This document shows positions 1-8,466 of a DNA stretch of 64,000 nt, in pieces; positions within the stretch are counted from its first letter, which is position 1; the number at the start of each line of letters is the position of its first letter. The DNA is from Planotetraspora kaengkrachanensis. GTDB taxonomy: Bacteria > Actinomycetota > Actinomycetes > Streptosporangiales > Streptosporangiaceae. The notes under the pieces were generated by a model. The model saw nothing but the letters and a program-made list of their open reading frames with translations, was not told the DNA's origin and did no database searches. The DNA is taken from contig NZ_BONV01000024.1 of assembly GCF_016862895.1 (NCBI RefSeq), positions 62,001 to 126,000 on the forward strand. The letters are read 5' to 3'. Position numbers and translations under genes: made by a program.

Positions 1-1
1 G

Positions 2-1345
2 CTGCTGCCGGTCGCGACGGGGGCGATCGCGAGCGGGCGGCTGGGCACCGCGATCGTGTTCGTGCTGCTTCCCGTCTACGCGTCCCTCGCGACCCGCATC
101 GTCGCGGGCTCGCGTCGCGCGGCATGGGGGTTCGGCCTGCTCCTCGCGGTCGGCACGGCCTTCGTCCCGCTCCTGTACGTGCTGGTCGCCGTACTCGGCG
201 GGCTCGCGGCGGTGTCCTTCGCCGGGGTGCGCAGGGGAGTGGGCGTGGCGCTCGCGATCGGCCTCGGCACCCCGCTCGTCCTGCTGTTCCCCTGGCTCGC
301 CGGGCTCGTCCGGGATCCAGGGCGGATCCTGCTCGAGTCGGGCCTGCACGACATCGCACTCTCCGACCCCGGCCTTGGCGGGGAGAACCTGCTGATGCTG
401 AGCCCCGGCGGCCCCGGCGCGCCGCCGGTCTGGGTGACCGCGGGCCTGGTCGCCGTCGCGCTGGCCGCCCTGCTCGTGCGCCGCCACCAGATGGTGGTGG
501 CGATCGGCTGGGGCGTCATGGTCTTCGGCGTCCTGGTGGCGATCGTCGTCGGCCGCCTCACGGTTCACGGCGTCCCCGCCTGGCCGGGAGTCCCCCTGGC
601 CTTCGCCGCCACAGGACTGCTCGTCGCGGCCGCCCGCCCGGCCCGCTGGATCGGGGAGTTCGCCGCCGGCGGGATGCTCCGTCGCGCCGCGGCCGCGCTG
701 ATCGTCGTCGTCGCCTTCGCCACGCCTCTCGCGGCGGCGGCGATGTGGATCAAGTCGGGCGCCGAGGACCCGCTCCGCCGGGGCGTGCGCGATCCCATGC
801 CCCTGCTCGCCGCCGTCGGATCGGCGAAGGGGCAGGGCACCCTGGTGCTGCGACCGAGAGACGGCGTCGTCACCTACACCGTCCTGCGCGGCAGCGCCCC
901 CCTGATCGGGGAGTCCGATCTCGCGGCGGCCGAGGACGCCTCCCAGCGGTTCGGCACGGCCGTGGCCGGCCTCGCCTCCGGCCGCGGCGGCACCTACGCC
1001 CGGACGCTCGCCCAGTACGGCGTGCAGTTCGTCAGCGTGCCGGGCCCCGTCGACGCCACTCTGCACCGCACGCTCGACTCCGAGCCCGCCCTGGTGCGGA
1101 TGAGCCTGTCGGCGGGCGGCGGGCTGTGGAAGCTGGCCCAGCCCGCTCCGGCGCCGCCGCCTCCACCGGGCGGCGACTCCGCGCACAGGATCTGGTTGTG
1201 GGCTCAGGCGACTCTCCTGCTCGTCGTGGTGATCCTGGCCTCGCCGGGCGCCCGCGCGGCCGAGGCCGAGGAGCAGTACGCCGACGTCCCCCTGGAGGAA
1301 CCCCGGGGACGCCGCCGGGCTGGTGAGGATCGGGTGCGGGTGTGA
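2..1345 (+). CDS. Glycosyltransferase-type membrane protein, C-terminal part (5' end outside window)
   Basis: The frame is open to the first bases of the window, so this is the 3' part of a longer gene; the internal ATG at 56 is not a convincing start. About 447 codons are visible. The visible part has at least four hydrophobic segments in its first 240 residues, then a soluble stretch, a Pro-rich linker (APAPPPPPGGDS) and a last membrane segment before a charged tail. In actinobacteria the gene directly before a DUF5719 gene in the manB neighbourhood is usually a large family 2 glycosyltransferase with a multi-spanning C-terminal region, and the assignment rests on that context because the catalytic domain is not visible. 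It overlaps the next gene by 4 bp, indicating translational coupling. Confidence 0.55.
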   Translation: MLPVATGAIASGRLGTAIVFVLLPVYASLATRIVAGSRRAAWGFGLLLAVGTAFVPLLYVLVAVLGGLAAVSFAGVRRGVGVALAIGLGTPLVLLFPWLAGLVRDPGRILLESGLHDIALSDPGLGGENLLMLSPGGPGAPPVWVTAGLVAVALAALLVRRHQMVVAIGWGVMVFGVLVAIVVGRLTVHGVPAWPGVPLAFAATGLLVAAARPARWIGEFAAGGMLRRAAAALIVVVAFATPLAAAAMWIKSGAEDPLRRGVRDPMPLLAAVGSAKGQGTLVLRPRDGVVTYTVLRGSAPLIGESDLAAAEDASQRFGTAVAGLASGRGGTYARTLAQYGVQFVSVPGPVDATLHRTLDSEPALVRMSLSAGGGLWKLAQPAPAPPPPPGGDSAHRIWLWAQATLLLVVVILASPGARAAEAEEQYADVPLEEPRGRRRAGEDRVRV

Positions 1346-2889
1346 AAAGTCTGATCGAGAACCGCTTCGGCCTGCTCGTTCTGGTGCTGGTGGCCCTTGG
1401 CGCCCTGTACGGCGTCGCCTACGCGAGCAGGCCCGCGCCCGCGGCCCACACGCCACCCAAGCCCGTCCGGGCCCTCATGGAGTCGCTGACGACCGTCTGC
1501 CCGTCTCCCGGCGGCAGCAGGGTGAGCGTCGTGACGCCCCCTGGCGCCCAGGGGCAGGGGAGCGCCACCGTGGGAGAGGTCACGCGCGTCCCGGCCGCCG
1601 GCGAGGACGGATCAGACGGGGACGCGGCGAAGAAGGACGCACAGAAGAAGGACGCCAAGAAGGGCGCCGCGGAAGGAAACGACGAGGCCGCGAAGCCCGG
1701 CAAGGCGGCCGAGCCCGAGCGGCTCGACCAGCCGGGTGTGCTGTGGCAGCGGGACATGAAGACGGGCACCGCTCCGCTGGCCGTCGCGGGCTCCGGTTCG
1801 ATGGCGGCCGGGCTGGAGGCAACGCAGACGGCCCGGTTGGACGCGGGGACCCAGCGGGGCCTGGCGTCCGTCCGCTGCGTCGAGCCGGGCTCCGACGCCT
1901 GGTTCATCGGTCCCGGCCCCGCCGCGGCCGCGATGACGCTGTACCTCACCAACGCCGACTCCGCCCCCGCCAACGTCGAGGTCATGATCTACGCCGGTGA
2001 GGGGCCGGTGCTCAGCGACCGGGGGAGCGGCATGGTCCTCCAGCCGGGCGAGCACCGGACGGTCAAGCTGAGCGACCTCGCCCCCTCGCCGCTGGTGATG
2101 GCCGTGAACGTCAGTACGAGCGGTGGTCGCGTGGCCGCGGGGATCAAGGCGGTGTTCGGCAGGGACAAGGGCGTCGACTGGCTGCCGGCCGCCGCGCCCC
2201 CGGCCAAGCAGGTCGTGATCCCCGGCGTCCCCGGCGTGGCCGGGCTCAGGGAGCTCTATGTCACGGCTCCCGGTGAGCAGGACACTGTCGTCCAGGTGAA
2301 GGCCGTGCTCAAGGACGGCTCTTACGCCCTGAAGAACAAGGAGACCGTGGACGTCCTGGCCGGGTCGACGAGCACCTTCGACCTGTCCACGGGAATCGGC
2401 GGCCAGCCCGCCGCCCTCGTTCTGACCGCCGACGTCCCGATCGTCGCGGGTATGAAGATCACCGGAACGGGCCTGAGCCAGGACGTGGCCTTCACCGCGG
2501 GGGCGTCGCCCATCGACCTGGGCAGCGTCGTGGCGGACAACCGGGTCGCGCGCAAGTTGGCGTCGCGCCTGGTCCTGTCGGCCCCGTTCGCGGAGGCCAC
2601 GCTCAAACTCCAGCTGGTGCCCAAGAAGGGCGCCGCGCCGGAGCCGGTCGAGGTCAAGGTGCCCGCGGCCCGGACCAAGGAGATCAAGCTGACCGCCCCG
2701 CCCGGGAGCGAGTCGGGGTTCAGCGTCGTACTCCAGCCGCAGCCCGGGTCCGGTCCCGTGTACGGCGGCCGGGCGCTCGTCGAGGACACCCCCGGTGGTC
2801 AGCTGATCACGGTCCAGCCGCTCGCGCCCGCGAGCATCTGGGCGCTGGTCCCGCCCACCGCGGACTCGCCCAGCGCCGTCCTGCCGTGA
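1342..2889 (+). CDS. DUF5719 family protein
   Basis: This 515-residue protein starts at a GTG overlapping the previous stop. It has a short basic N-terminus and one hydrophobic segment (residues about 9-28, FGLLVLVLVALGALYGVAY), so it is probably anchored in the membrane with the rest outside. Residues about 85-125 are a Lys/Ala/Glu-rich low-complexity linker (KKDAQKKDAKKG). The remainder is a beta-rich extracytoplasmic region typical of DUF5719 proteins, which have no established biochemical role. Position between a glycosyltransferase-type gene and the manB cluster suggests an envelope or glycan function, which is inference. No catalytic motif was recognised. Confidence 0.7.
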   Translation: MKSLIENRFGLLVLVLVALGALYGVAYASRPAPAAHTPPKPVRALMESLTTVCPSPGGSRVSVVTPPGAQGQGSATVGEVTRVPAAGEDGSDGDAAKKDAQKKDAKKGAAEGNDEAAKPGKAAEPERLDQPGVLWQRDMKTGTAPLAVAGSGSMAAGLEATQTARLDAGTQRGLASVRCVEPGSDAWFIGPGPAAAAMTLYLTNADSAPANVEVMIYAGEGPVLSDRGSGMVLQPGEHRTVKLSDLAPSPLVMAVNVSTSGGRVAAGIKAVFGRDKGVDWLPAAAPPAKQVVIPGVPGVAGLRELYVTAPGEQDTVVQVKAVLKDGSYALKNKETVDVLAGSTSTFDLSTGIGGQPAALVLTADVPIVAGMKITGTGLSQDVAFTAGASPIDLGSVVADNRVARKLASRLVLSAPFAEATLKLQLVPKKGAAPEPVEVKVPAARTKEIKLTAPPGSESGFSVVLQPQPGSGPVYGGRALVEDTPGGQLITVQPLAPASIWALVPPTADSPSAVLP

Positions 2890-2921
2890 CGCCAGGGGCG
2901 CCGGCCCACGCCTGAGACTCC

Positions 2922-3368
2922 CTAGTGACGATCGTCGTACCCGGGGTCGATCGTCTCGGGGGTCTGCCCCAGGAGGCTGGCGACCTGCTCCACGACGACG
3001 TCGAAGACGAGCGTGCCGAGGCTGTCCCGGTCGCGGGCACGCGCCTCGAGGGGACGGCGGTAGACCACCACCGCGGCCGGGGCTCCGCCCCCCGCGGGAT
3101 CGGCCCTGCCGAAGGGGATGGGGTCGGAGGACAACCTCGCCGGTCCGTCGACCAGCTCGTTCACCGGAGGGACCTCCTCGACGGCGAACTCGACGGCGGC
3201 CAGTTGGGCGCCCCAGCGCGGTTTGAGCCGTTCGACCGCCTCGAGCACGAGATCGTCGAAGCGCTCCCCGCGGGATTTCGCGATGGGGACGTGCGACGGG
3301 GCCAGTGGGCCGCGCATCCCGCGGCCGTGCCGATCACGTCGGCGCACGTGTCGCTTCGGCTGCGGCAT
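2922..3368 (-). CDS. Metallopeptidase-fold protein (DUF1025-like) lacking HExxH
   Basis: The protein resembles the small zincin-like family (PF06262) that in actinobacteria lies beside DUF3499 and manB. The N-terminus is Arg/His rich (RRRDRHGRGMRGPLAP), followed by the domain beginning near FDDLVLEAVERLKPRW. Where the family carries the HExxH zinc-binding helix this protein reads VFDVVVEQVASLLGQ, so both histidines are absent and peptidase activity is doubtful. The ATG at 3368 was chosen because GAAGG lies 7 nt upstream; an upstream GTG at 3395 would add nine residues. It is divergent from the DUF3499 gene and convergent with the DUF5719 gene. Confidence 0.65.
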   Translation of the reverse strand: MPQPKRHVRRRDRHGRGMRGPLAPSHVPIAKSRGERFDDLVLEAVERLKPRWGAQLAAVEFAVEEVPPVNELVDGPARLSSDPIPFGRADPAGGGAPAAVVVYRRPLEARARDRDSLGTLVFDVVVEQVASLLGQTPETIDPGYDDRH

Positions 3369-3523
3369 GTCGCCGCCTTCGCTCGGCTCTGTCACGGAGT
3401 CAGCTTAAAGCGCCGCCCGTGACGAGCGGCGGGCCGTATCGCTGCTGTCCGAATTGTGGCGACACGCTCGATAAGAGCTCCGGGGTGGTGGCAATGTGCA
3501 CGCGGACCGGATACGGTCCCTCC

Positions 3524-3889
3524 GTGAGCCCCGTCCGCAGCTGTTCCCGTACCGCCTGCAGGCAGCCTGCCGTCTTCACACTCACGTATGTCTACGCCGA
3601 CTCGACCGCCGTCCTCGGGCCCCTGGCGACGTACGTCGAGCCGCACTGTTACGACCTGTGCGCGGAGCATGCGGAGAGGCTCACCGCGCCGCGGGGATGG
3701 GAGGTCGTCCGCCTTCCCTCCGAGGCCGGGTCGCCCAGTGGTGACGATCTCGAGGCGCTCGCCAACGCGGTCCGCGAGGCCGCCCGCCCCGCACCCGCCG
3801 CGGGGGAGCCCATCGGCCAGGCGGTGGAAGTGGGCAGACGGGGGCATCTGCGGGTCCTGAAGTCGGCCCAGCCCAACCGGGAGCGGTGA
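3524..3889 (+). CDS. DUF3499 family zinc-ribbon-like protein
   Basis: This is a 121-residue protein. Two cysteine pairs, CSRTAC near the N-terminus and CYDLC followed by an EH, look like a zinc-binding knuckle. The stretch TLTYVYADSTAVLGPLATY and the segment ERLTAPRGWEVVRL are hallmarks of DUF3499, a family conserved across actinobacteria and of unknown function. The GTG at 3524 was preferred over far-upstream starts because it puts the family's usual opening (SPVRSCSRTAC) at the N-terminus. It sits 93 bp upstream of manB on the same strand, the usual arrangement. Confidence 0.8.
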   Translation: MSPVRSCSRTACRQPAVFTLTYVYADSTAVLGPLATYVEPHCYDLCAEHAERLTAPRGWEVVRLPSEAGSPSGDDLEALANAVREAARPAPAAGEPIGQAVEVGRRGHLRVLKSAQPNRER

Positions 3890-3982
3890 CCTCCTCGTAC
3901 GGCACCGCGATCTCGCCCGCCGTACGCAACGATCAGGCGCTATAGGCTCATGTGCGAGACATCAAGGAGTCCGGGGACTGCC

Positions 3983-5338
3983 GTGGCCGATCTCAGCAGG
4001 ATTTTCAAGGCGTACGACGTGCGTGGCGTCGTGCCCGACGAGCTCGACGAGGAGGCCGCGGAGGCCGTCGGAGCGGCGTTCGCCGAGGTGACGGACGCCT
4101 CGTCGCTGGTGATCGCCTACGACATGCGGCCCTCGTCCGTCCCGCTGGCCGCGGCATTCGCGCGGGGGGCGACCTCACGCGGCGCCGACGTCGTGAACGC
4201 CGGCCTGGGCTCCACGGACCTCCTCTACTACGCCAGCGGCGCCCTCGGGCTGCCCGGCGTCATGTTCACCGCCAGCCACAATCCCGCGGGGTACAACGGC
4301 ATGAAGATGTGCCGGGCCGGCGCGGTGCCGGTGGGCGCGGACACGGGCCTGGTCGAGATCCGCGACCGCGCGGCCGGGCTGCTGACCGCGGGCCTCGGCG
4401 GCATGCCGGGCAAGGGCGAGGTGACGCGGCGGGATCTGCTGGCCGACTACGCCGGGCACCTCAGGTCGCTGGTCGACCTGTCGCGCATCCGGCCGCTCAA
4501 GGTCGTGGTCGACGCCGGCAACGGCATGGGCGGGCACACGGTCCCCTCGGTCTTCCAGGGGCTGCCGATCGAGCTGACCGCGCTCTACTTCGAGCTCGAC
4601 GGGACCTTCCCCAACCACGAGGCGAACCCGCTCGAGCCGGCCAACCTGCGCGACCTGCAGAAGGCCGTGGTCGACCTGGGCGCCGACATCGGCCTCGCCT
4701 TCGACGGCGACGCCGACCGGTGCTGGGTGATCGACGAGAACGGTGAGTCGGTCTCCCCGTCCGCGATCACCTCGCTGGTCGCGGTGCGGGAGCTGGCCAG
4801 GCACCCCGGCGCCACGATCATCCACAATCTGATCACCTCCCTGGGCGTGCCGGAGATCGTCGCCGAGCACGGCGGCGTCCCCGTGCGCACGCGGGTGGGG
4901 CACTCGTTCATCAAGGCCGAGATGGCCCGCACCGGCGCCGTCTTCGGGGGCGAGCACTCGGCCCACTACTACTTCCGCGACTTCTGGTTCGCCGACTCCG
5001 GCATGCTGGCCGCGCTGCACGTGCTGGCCGCCCTCGGCGAGCAGGACAGGCCGCTGTCGGCGATGTTGTCGAGTTACGCGCGGTACACGGCGTCCGGCGA
5101 GCTGAACAGCACGGTCTCCGACCAGGGCGCGGCGGTCGACAGGGTTCGGGCGACGTTCTCGGGACGAGAGGGTGTTAGGTTCGACGAGCTGGACGGTCTC
5201 ACCGTGACCGGCCCCGGCTGGTGGTTCAACCTGCGCCCGTCCAACACCGAGCCGCTGCTGCGGCTCAACGCCGAGGCGACCGACGAGAACACGATGGCCA
5301 CCGTGCGCGACGAAGTGCTCGCAGTGGTAAGGAGCTGA
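3983..5338 (+). CDS. manB: Phosphomannomutase/phosphoglucomutase
   Basis: This 451-residue alpha-D-phosphohexomutase should interconvert mannose-6-phosphate and mannose-1-phosphate, feeding GDP-mannose for cell-wall glycans. All family motifs are visible: the phosphoserine loop TASHNPAGYNG (Ser98), the metal-binding loop FDGDADR near residue 245, the sugar-binding loop GGEHSAHYYF and the phosphate-binding loop RPSNTEPLLRLN near the C-terminus. The GTG at 3983 has AAGGAG about 13 nt upstream and gives a normal N-terminus (ADLSRIFKAYDVRGV). It is followed within 10 bp by a Trm112-like gene and then an SIS isomerase, a conserved mannose-metabolism operon. Confidence 0.92.
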   Translation: MADLSRIFKAYDVRGVVPDELDEEAAEAVGAAFAEVTDASSLVIAYDMRPSSVPLAAAFARGATSRGADVVNAGLGSTDLLYYASGALGLPGVMFTASHNPAGYNGMKMCRAGAVPVGADTGLVEIRDRAAGLLTAGLGGMPGKGEVTRRDLLADYAGHLRSLVDLSRIRPLKVVVDAGNGMGGHTVPSVFQGLPIELTALYFELDGTFPNHEANPLEPANLRDLQKAVVDLGADIGLAFDGDADRCWVIDENGESVSPSAITSLVAVRELARHPGATIIHNLITSLGVPEIVAEHGGVPVRTRVGHSFIKAEMARTGAVFGGEHSAHYYFRDFWFADSGMLAALHVLAALGEQDRPLSAMLSSYARYTASGELNSTVSDQGAAVDRVRATFSGREGVRFDELDGLTVTGPGWWFNLRPSNTEPLLRLNAEATDENTMATVRDEVLAVVRS

Positions 5339-5344
5339 CCCGAG

Positions 5345-5518
5345 TTGAAGATCGACGACTGGCTGCTGGACATTCTGGCCTGTCCGGCGTGCAAGTCCCC
5401 CCTGCGCGCGGAGGGCGACACGGACGAGCTCGCCTGCACGTCCTCGGAGTGCGGGCTGGTCTACCCGGTCCGCGACGACATCCCGGTCCTCCTGGTCGAC
5501 GAGGCTCGCAAGGCATGA
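5345..5518 (+). CDS. Trm112-like zinc-ribbon protein
   Basis: This 57-residue protein starts at a TTG, 6 bp after the manB stop. It has the Trm112 signature: KIDDWLLDILACPACKSPL at the N-terminus, a second Cys motif (CTSSECGLVYPV) and the closing RDDIPVLLVDEA. The four cysteines should bind one zinc. Trm112 proteins act as partners or activators of methyltransferases in eukaryotes; in actinobacteria this short form is found between manB and the SIS isomerase and its role is unproven. Its stop overlaps the next start (ATGA), so the three genes are translationally coupled. Confidence 0.85.
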   Translation: MKIDDWLLDILACPACKSPLRAEGDTDELACTSSECGLVYPVRDDIPVLLVDEARKA

Positions 5519-6657
5519 CCGATGCCGGAGGGGCTCCCGGCACGGTGTTCGATCCGGATCGCCTCGACGACCAGGAACATCTGGTGGGGGGCGACCCTTC
5601 CGGGGTTCTGCGGGCCGTGGCGTCCTCCGCGGCTCGGGTGCGCACCGCGTATCGGGCCTCCGCAGAGGCGGAGGTCGGCTCTCTGGCTCGGTTCGGCCGT
5701 CCCCGGGCGATCGTGGTGGTGGGCTCGGGCGGTTCCGCCGTGGCCGGCGACGTGCTCGACGCCGTCATCGGGTACGGCGCGCCGTTGCCGATCGTCACCG
5801 TCCGCGGCCACCGGCTGCCGGGCTGGGTCGGCGCCGCCGACATCGTCATGGCGGTCTCGCGGCCCGGCGACGGGGAGGAGACCTTCGCCCCGGCCGCGGA
5901 GGCGGCTCGGCGCGGCTCCTCGATCATGGGTGTCGGACCCGCGCGGTCGCCGCTCGAGCCTGTCGTGACGCGGGCGGGCGGGCCGTACGTGCCGTACGGA
6001 AACGAGGTCGGGCGGCAGGGAGGGACGTTGTGGGAGATCATCGTCCCGCTGGTCGTCGCCGCCTCGTCCCTCGGCCTGGTGGAGGCACGTGAGGACGTCT
6101 TCGAGGCCGCCGCGGTGCGGCTGGAGGACATCGCCCACCGGTGCCGGCCGTCCAGTGAGTCGTTCATCAACCCGGGGAAGACCCTCGCGGCCGAGCTCGC
6201 GGGCAGCATCCCGGTGATCTGGGGCACCTCGCCCCTGGCCGGGGCCGCGGCCAGATGGCTGGCGTTCCGGCTCAACGAGATCGCCAGATATCCGGCCGTG
6301 TGGGGCGAGCTCCCGGAGAGCCGCCACCAGCTCGCCGCGTTCACCGGGCCTCTCGCCGGCCGGGACATCTTCGCCGACCCCTTCGCGGACGAGCCCGGAG
6401 GCGAGGGCGCCAGGCTGCGGCTCGTCCTGCTGCGCGACGCGGAAGAGGACGAGCAGGTCGCCAGGCACCGTACGGCGGCCGTCGGACTGGCGGAGGACAG
6501 GGGTGTCCCCGTCTCCGAGGTCGTGGCCGAGGGCGTTCATCCGCTGGAGCGGCTCGCGACGCTGACGGGTCTCGGCGACTACGCGGCCGTCTACGCCGCG
6601 CTGGGCTACGGCATTGACCCGGAGTCGTTTTCGGACGTCACGGAACTCAGGTCCTGA
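5515..6657 (+). CDS. SIS-domain phosphosugar isomerase (phosphoglucose/phosphomannose isomerase type)
   Basis: This 380-residue protein has two SIS domains. The first contains the phosphosugar loop IVVVGSGGSAVAGDV near residue 65 and the segment MAVSRPGDGEET; the second contains PVIWGTSPLAGAAARWLAFRLNE. The C-terminus resembles the bifunctional phosphoglucose/phosphomannose isomerase family (FTGPLAGRDIF). With manB directly upstream it probably supplies mannose-6-phosphate from fructose-6-phosphate. In the first domain SRPGD replaces the more usual SxSGxT, so the phosphate loop is somewhat divergent and specificity is uncertain. The start ATG at 5515 overlaps the Trm112-like stop by 4 bp. Confidence 0.8.
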   Translation: MTDAGGAPGTVFDPDRLDDQEHLVGGDPSGVLRAVASSAARVRTAYRASAEAEVGSLARFGRPRAIVVVGSGGSAVAGDVLDAVIGYGAPLPIVTVRGHRLPGWVGAADIVMAVSRPGDGEETFAPAAEAARRGSSIMGVGPARSPLEPVVTRAGGPYVPYGNEVGRQGGTLWEIIVPLVVAASSLGLVEAREDVFEAAAVRLEDIAHRCRPSSESFINPGKTLAAELAGSIPVIWGTSPLAGAAARWLAFRLNEIARYPAVWGELPESRHQLAAFTGPLAGRDIFADPFADEPGGEGARLRLVLLRDAEEDEQVARHRTAAVGLAEDRGVPVSEVVAEGVHPLERLATLTGLGDYAAVYAALGYGIDPESFSDVTELRS

Positions 6658-6700
6658 ATTTCGCTCTAGGATCTTTTTGGCCGATTCCTGAGGAGTTCTT

Positions 6701-7639
6701 GTGAGTGCGAGTGGCGGATCCAAGGCGATCATCGCGGCGCTGAGCGCCAACTTGGCGATCGCGGTGGCGAAATTCGTGGCGTTCCTCTTCACGGGATCGT
6801 CGTCGATGCTCGCGGAGTCCGTCCACTCGGTGGCCGACTCCGGGAACCAGGCCCTGCTGCTCGTGGGCGGCAAGCGGGCGGAGCGGGCACGGACCCGCAC
6901 CCACCCGTTCGGGTACGGCCGCGAGCGGTACTTCTACGCCTTCGTCGTGGCCTTGGTGCTGTTCAGCATCGGCGCGCTCTTCTCCATCTACGAGGGCTGG
7001 CACAAGATCGCCGACCCGCACCCCGTCGAATCGCCGATCTGGGCCTTCAGCGTGCTGATCTTCGCGATCATCGCCGAGAGCGTCTCGTTCAGGACCGCCA
7101 TCAAGGAGTCGCTGCCACACAAGGGCAACGCGTCGTGGGTGAGGTTCATCCGCCGGGCCAAGGCTCCCGAACTGCCCGTCGTGCTGCTGGAGGACCTCGG
7201 GGCGCTGCTGGGCCTTGTTTTCGCCCTGTTCGGCGTGACGATGGCCGTGGTCACCGGTGACGCCGTCTGGGACGGCATCGGGACGATCATGATCGGCGTG
7301 CTGCTCGCCGTCATCGCGATCGTTCTCGCGCTGGAGACCAAGTCGCTTTTGATCGGGGAGAGCGCGGCGCCGGAGGTCGAGAACCAGATCTGCGCGGCGC
7401 TCGAGGGCGCCCCCGAGGTCACCAAGGTGATCCACCTGCGCACGCTGCATCTGGGCCCGGAGGAGCTTCTCGTCGCAGCGAAGATCGCGGTCGCGCACGA
7501 CGACACGGCGACCGAGGTCGCCCGGGGCATCGACGAGGCCGAGCAGCGCATCAGGGCCGCGGTGCCGATCGCCCGGGTGATCTACCTGGAGCCCGACCTC
7601 GACCGGGCCGAGCAGGCGTCCTCGCCGCAGCCGCGGTGA
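6701..7639 (+). CDS. Cation diffusion facilitator family transporter
   Basis: This is a 312-residue protein with about six membrane segments and a short cytoplasmic C-terminal domain, the architecture of the CDF (SLC30) family of proton-coupled divalent-cation exporters. The metal site of the second helix is visible as AESVHSVADSGNQ and that of the fifth as LLEDLGALLGLV. The sequence THPFGYGRERYFYAF and the HSVADSGNQ motif resemble the SLC30A9-like branch rather than the classic CzcD branch. The likely substrate is zinc or another divalent ion, which cannot be read from the sequence. The GTG start is preceded by GAGGAG. It lies 43 bp after the SIS gene. Confidence 0.85.
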   Translation: MSASGGSKAIIAALSANLAIAVAKFVAFLFTGSSSMLAESVHSVADSGNQALLLVGGKRAERARTRTHPFGYGRERYFYAFVVALVLFSIGALFSIYEGWHKIADPHPVESPIWAFSVLIFAIIAESVSFRTAIKESLPHKGNASWVRFIRRAKAPELPVVLLEDLGALLGLVFALFGVTMAVVTGDAVWDGIGTIMIGVLLAVIAIVLALETKSLLIGESAAPEVENQICAALEGAPEVTKVIHLRTLHLGPEELLVAAKIAVAHDDTATEVARGIDEAEQRIRAAVPIARVIYLEPDLDRAEQASSPQPR

Positions 7640-7808
7640 CGAGCCGCCGGGGCCTTCTGCCTGGTTTCGCCTGATCTCCGCTCCGTACGCGAGGGGACGC
7701 ACTCCGCCGCGGGTGACGGCGTGACGAAAATGTGATGCGTGTTCCCTTTACCTCCTTGTACTCGTGGGTAACTTGGGCTTTACCCATTTGACCTCGCGGG
7801 AGGTGCCC

Positions 7809-8411
7809 ATGGTCAAGCAGGGACACGTGCGGTGGAAGCGCTTCGCGCTGGTCTTCGTGCCCGCGCTCGCGGTCGCCGCCGTACTCGTCGGAGCCACGGC
7901 TGAAGGTGCGATCGGGGCGTCGTTCGTGGTCTCGGGTGACACGTTCAAGGTCTCCGCCGACAAGCTCACGGGGCAGGGGTTCGTCCAGTACGGCAGCCTG
8001 GTCCAGAACAAGAAGGGGCAGAAGATCCCCGTCGCGGTGTCGGGCATCCGGCACGCCACGCTCACGAACATGTGCCAGACCGTGCTGGTCGACTCGCCGG
8101 TCGGCGCGGTGACCATCAAGCTGACCGCCGGAACGGGCAAGAACCCGGTGGTCGCGGAGAACATGATCGTCGACGCGTCCCAGCTTCAGGGCAACGCGGT
8201 CTTCACGCGCATCCAGGTGGGCAGGGACGCCGGGACCCTCAACGCGGTACCGGTCTCCGGCGGGGCGGGAGCCTCGGGGATGTTCGGCCAGCAGGCCAGT
8301 GCCGTCTCGATCACCGGCTTCAAGCAGGTCTCCTGGGCCGTCAACGCGGCGACCTTCAAGCTGCCCGGCCTCAAGCTGACCGTCGAGCCCGGCAAGCACG
8401 AGTGCTTCTGA
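7809..8411 (+). CDS. DUF6230 family protein
   Basis: This 200-residue protein has one hydrophobic segment near the N-terminus (FALVFVPALAVAAVLVGA, residues about 11-28) after a basic start, so it is likely exported and anchored. The remainder is a Gly/Val/Thr-rich beta domain with the pattern GFVQYGSLVQNKKGQKIPV and a C-terminal Cys. The domain matches DUF6230, which in streptomycetes and relatives is encoded directly before a DUF6114 protein as here. Function is unknown. The ATG at 7809 was preferred over 7764 because GGGAGG lies just upstream and the signal segment then begins promptly. Confidence 0.75.
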   Translation: MVKQGHVRWKRFALVFVPALAVAAVLVGATAEGAIGASFVVSGDTFKVSADKLTGQGFVQYGSLVQNKKGQKIPVAVSGIRHATLTNMCQTVLVDSPVGAVTIKLTAGTGKNPVVAENMIVDASQLQGNAVFTRIQVGRDAGTLNAVPVSGGAGASGMFGQQASAVSITGFKQVSWAVNAATFKLPGLKLTVEPGKHECF

Positions 8412-8466
8412 TGCCGTCCTCCACCCCGGCGCCCCGGACGCCTCCGGCCCCGTCTGGAGGACGTCC

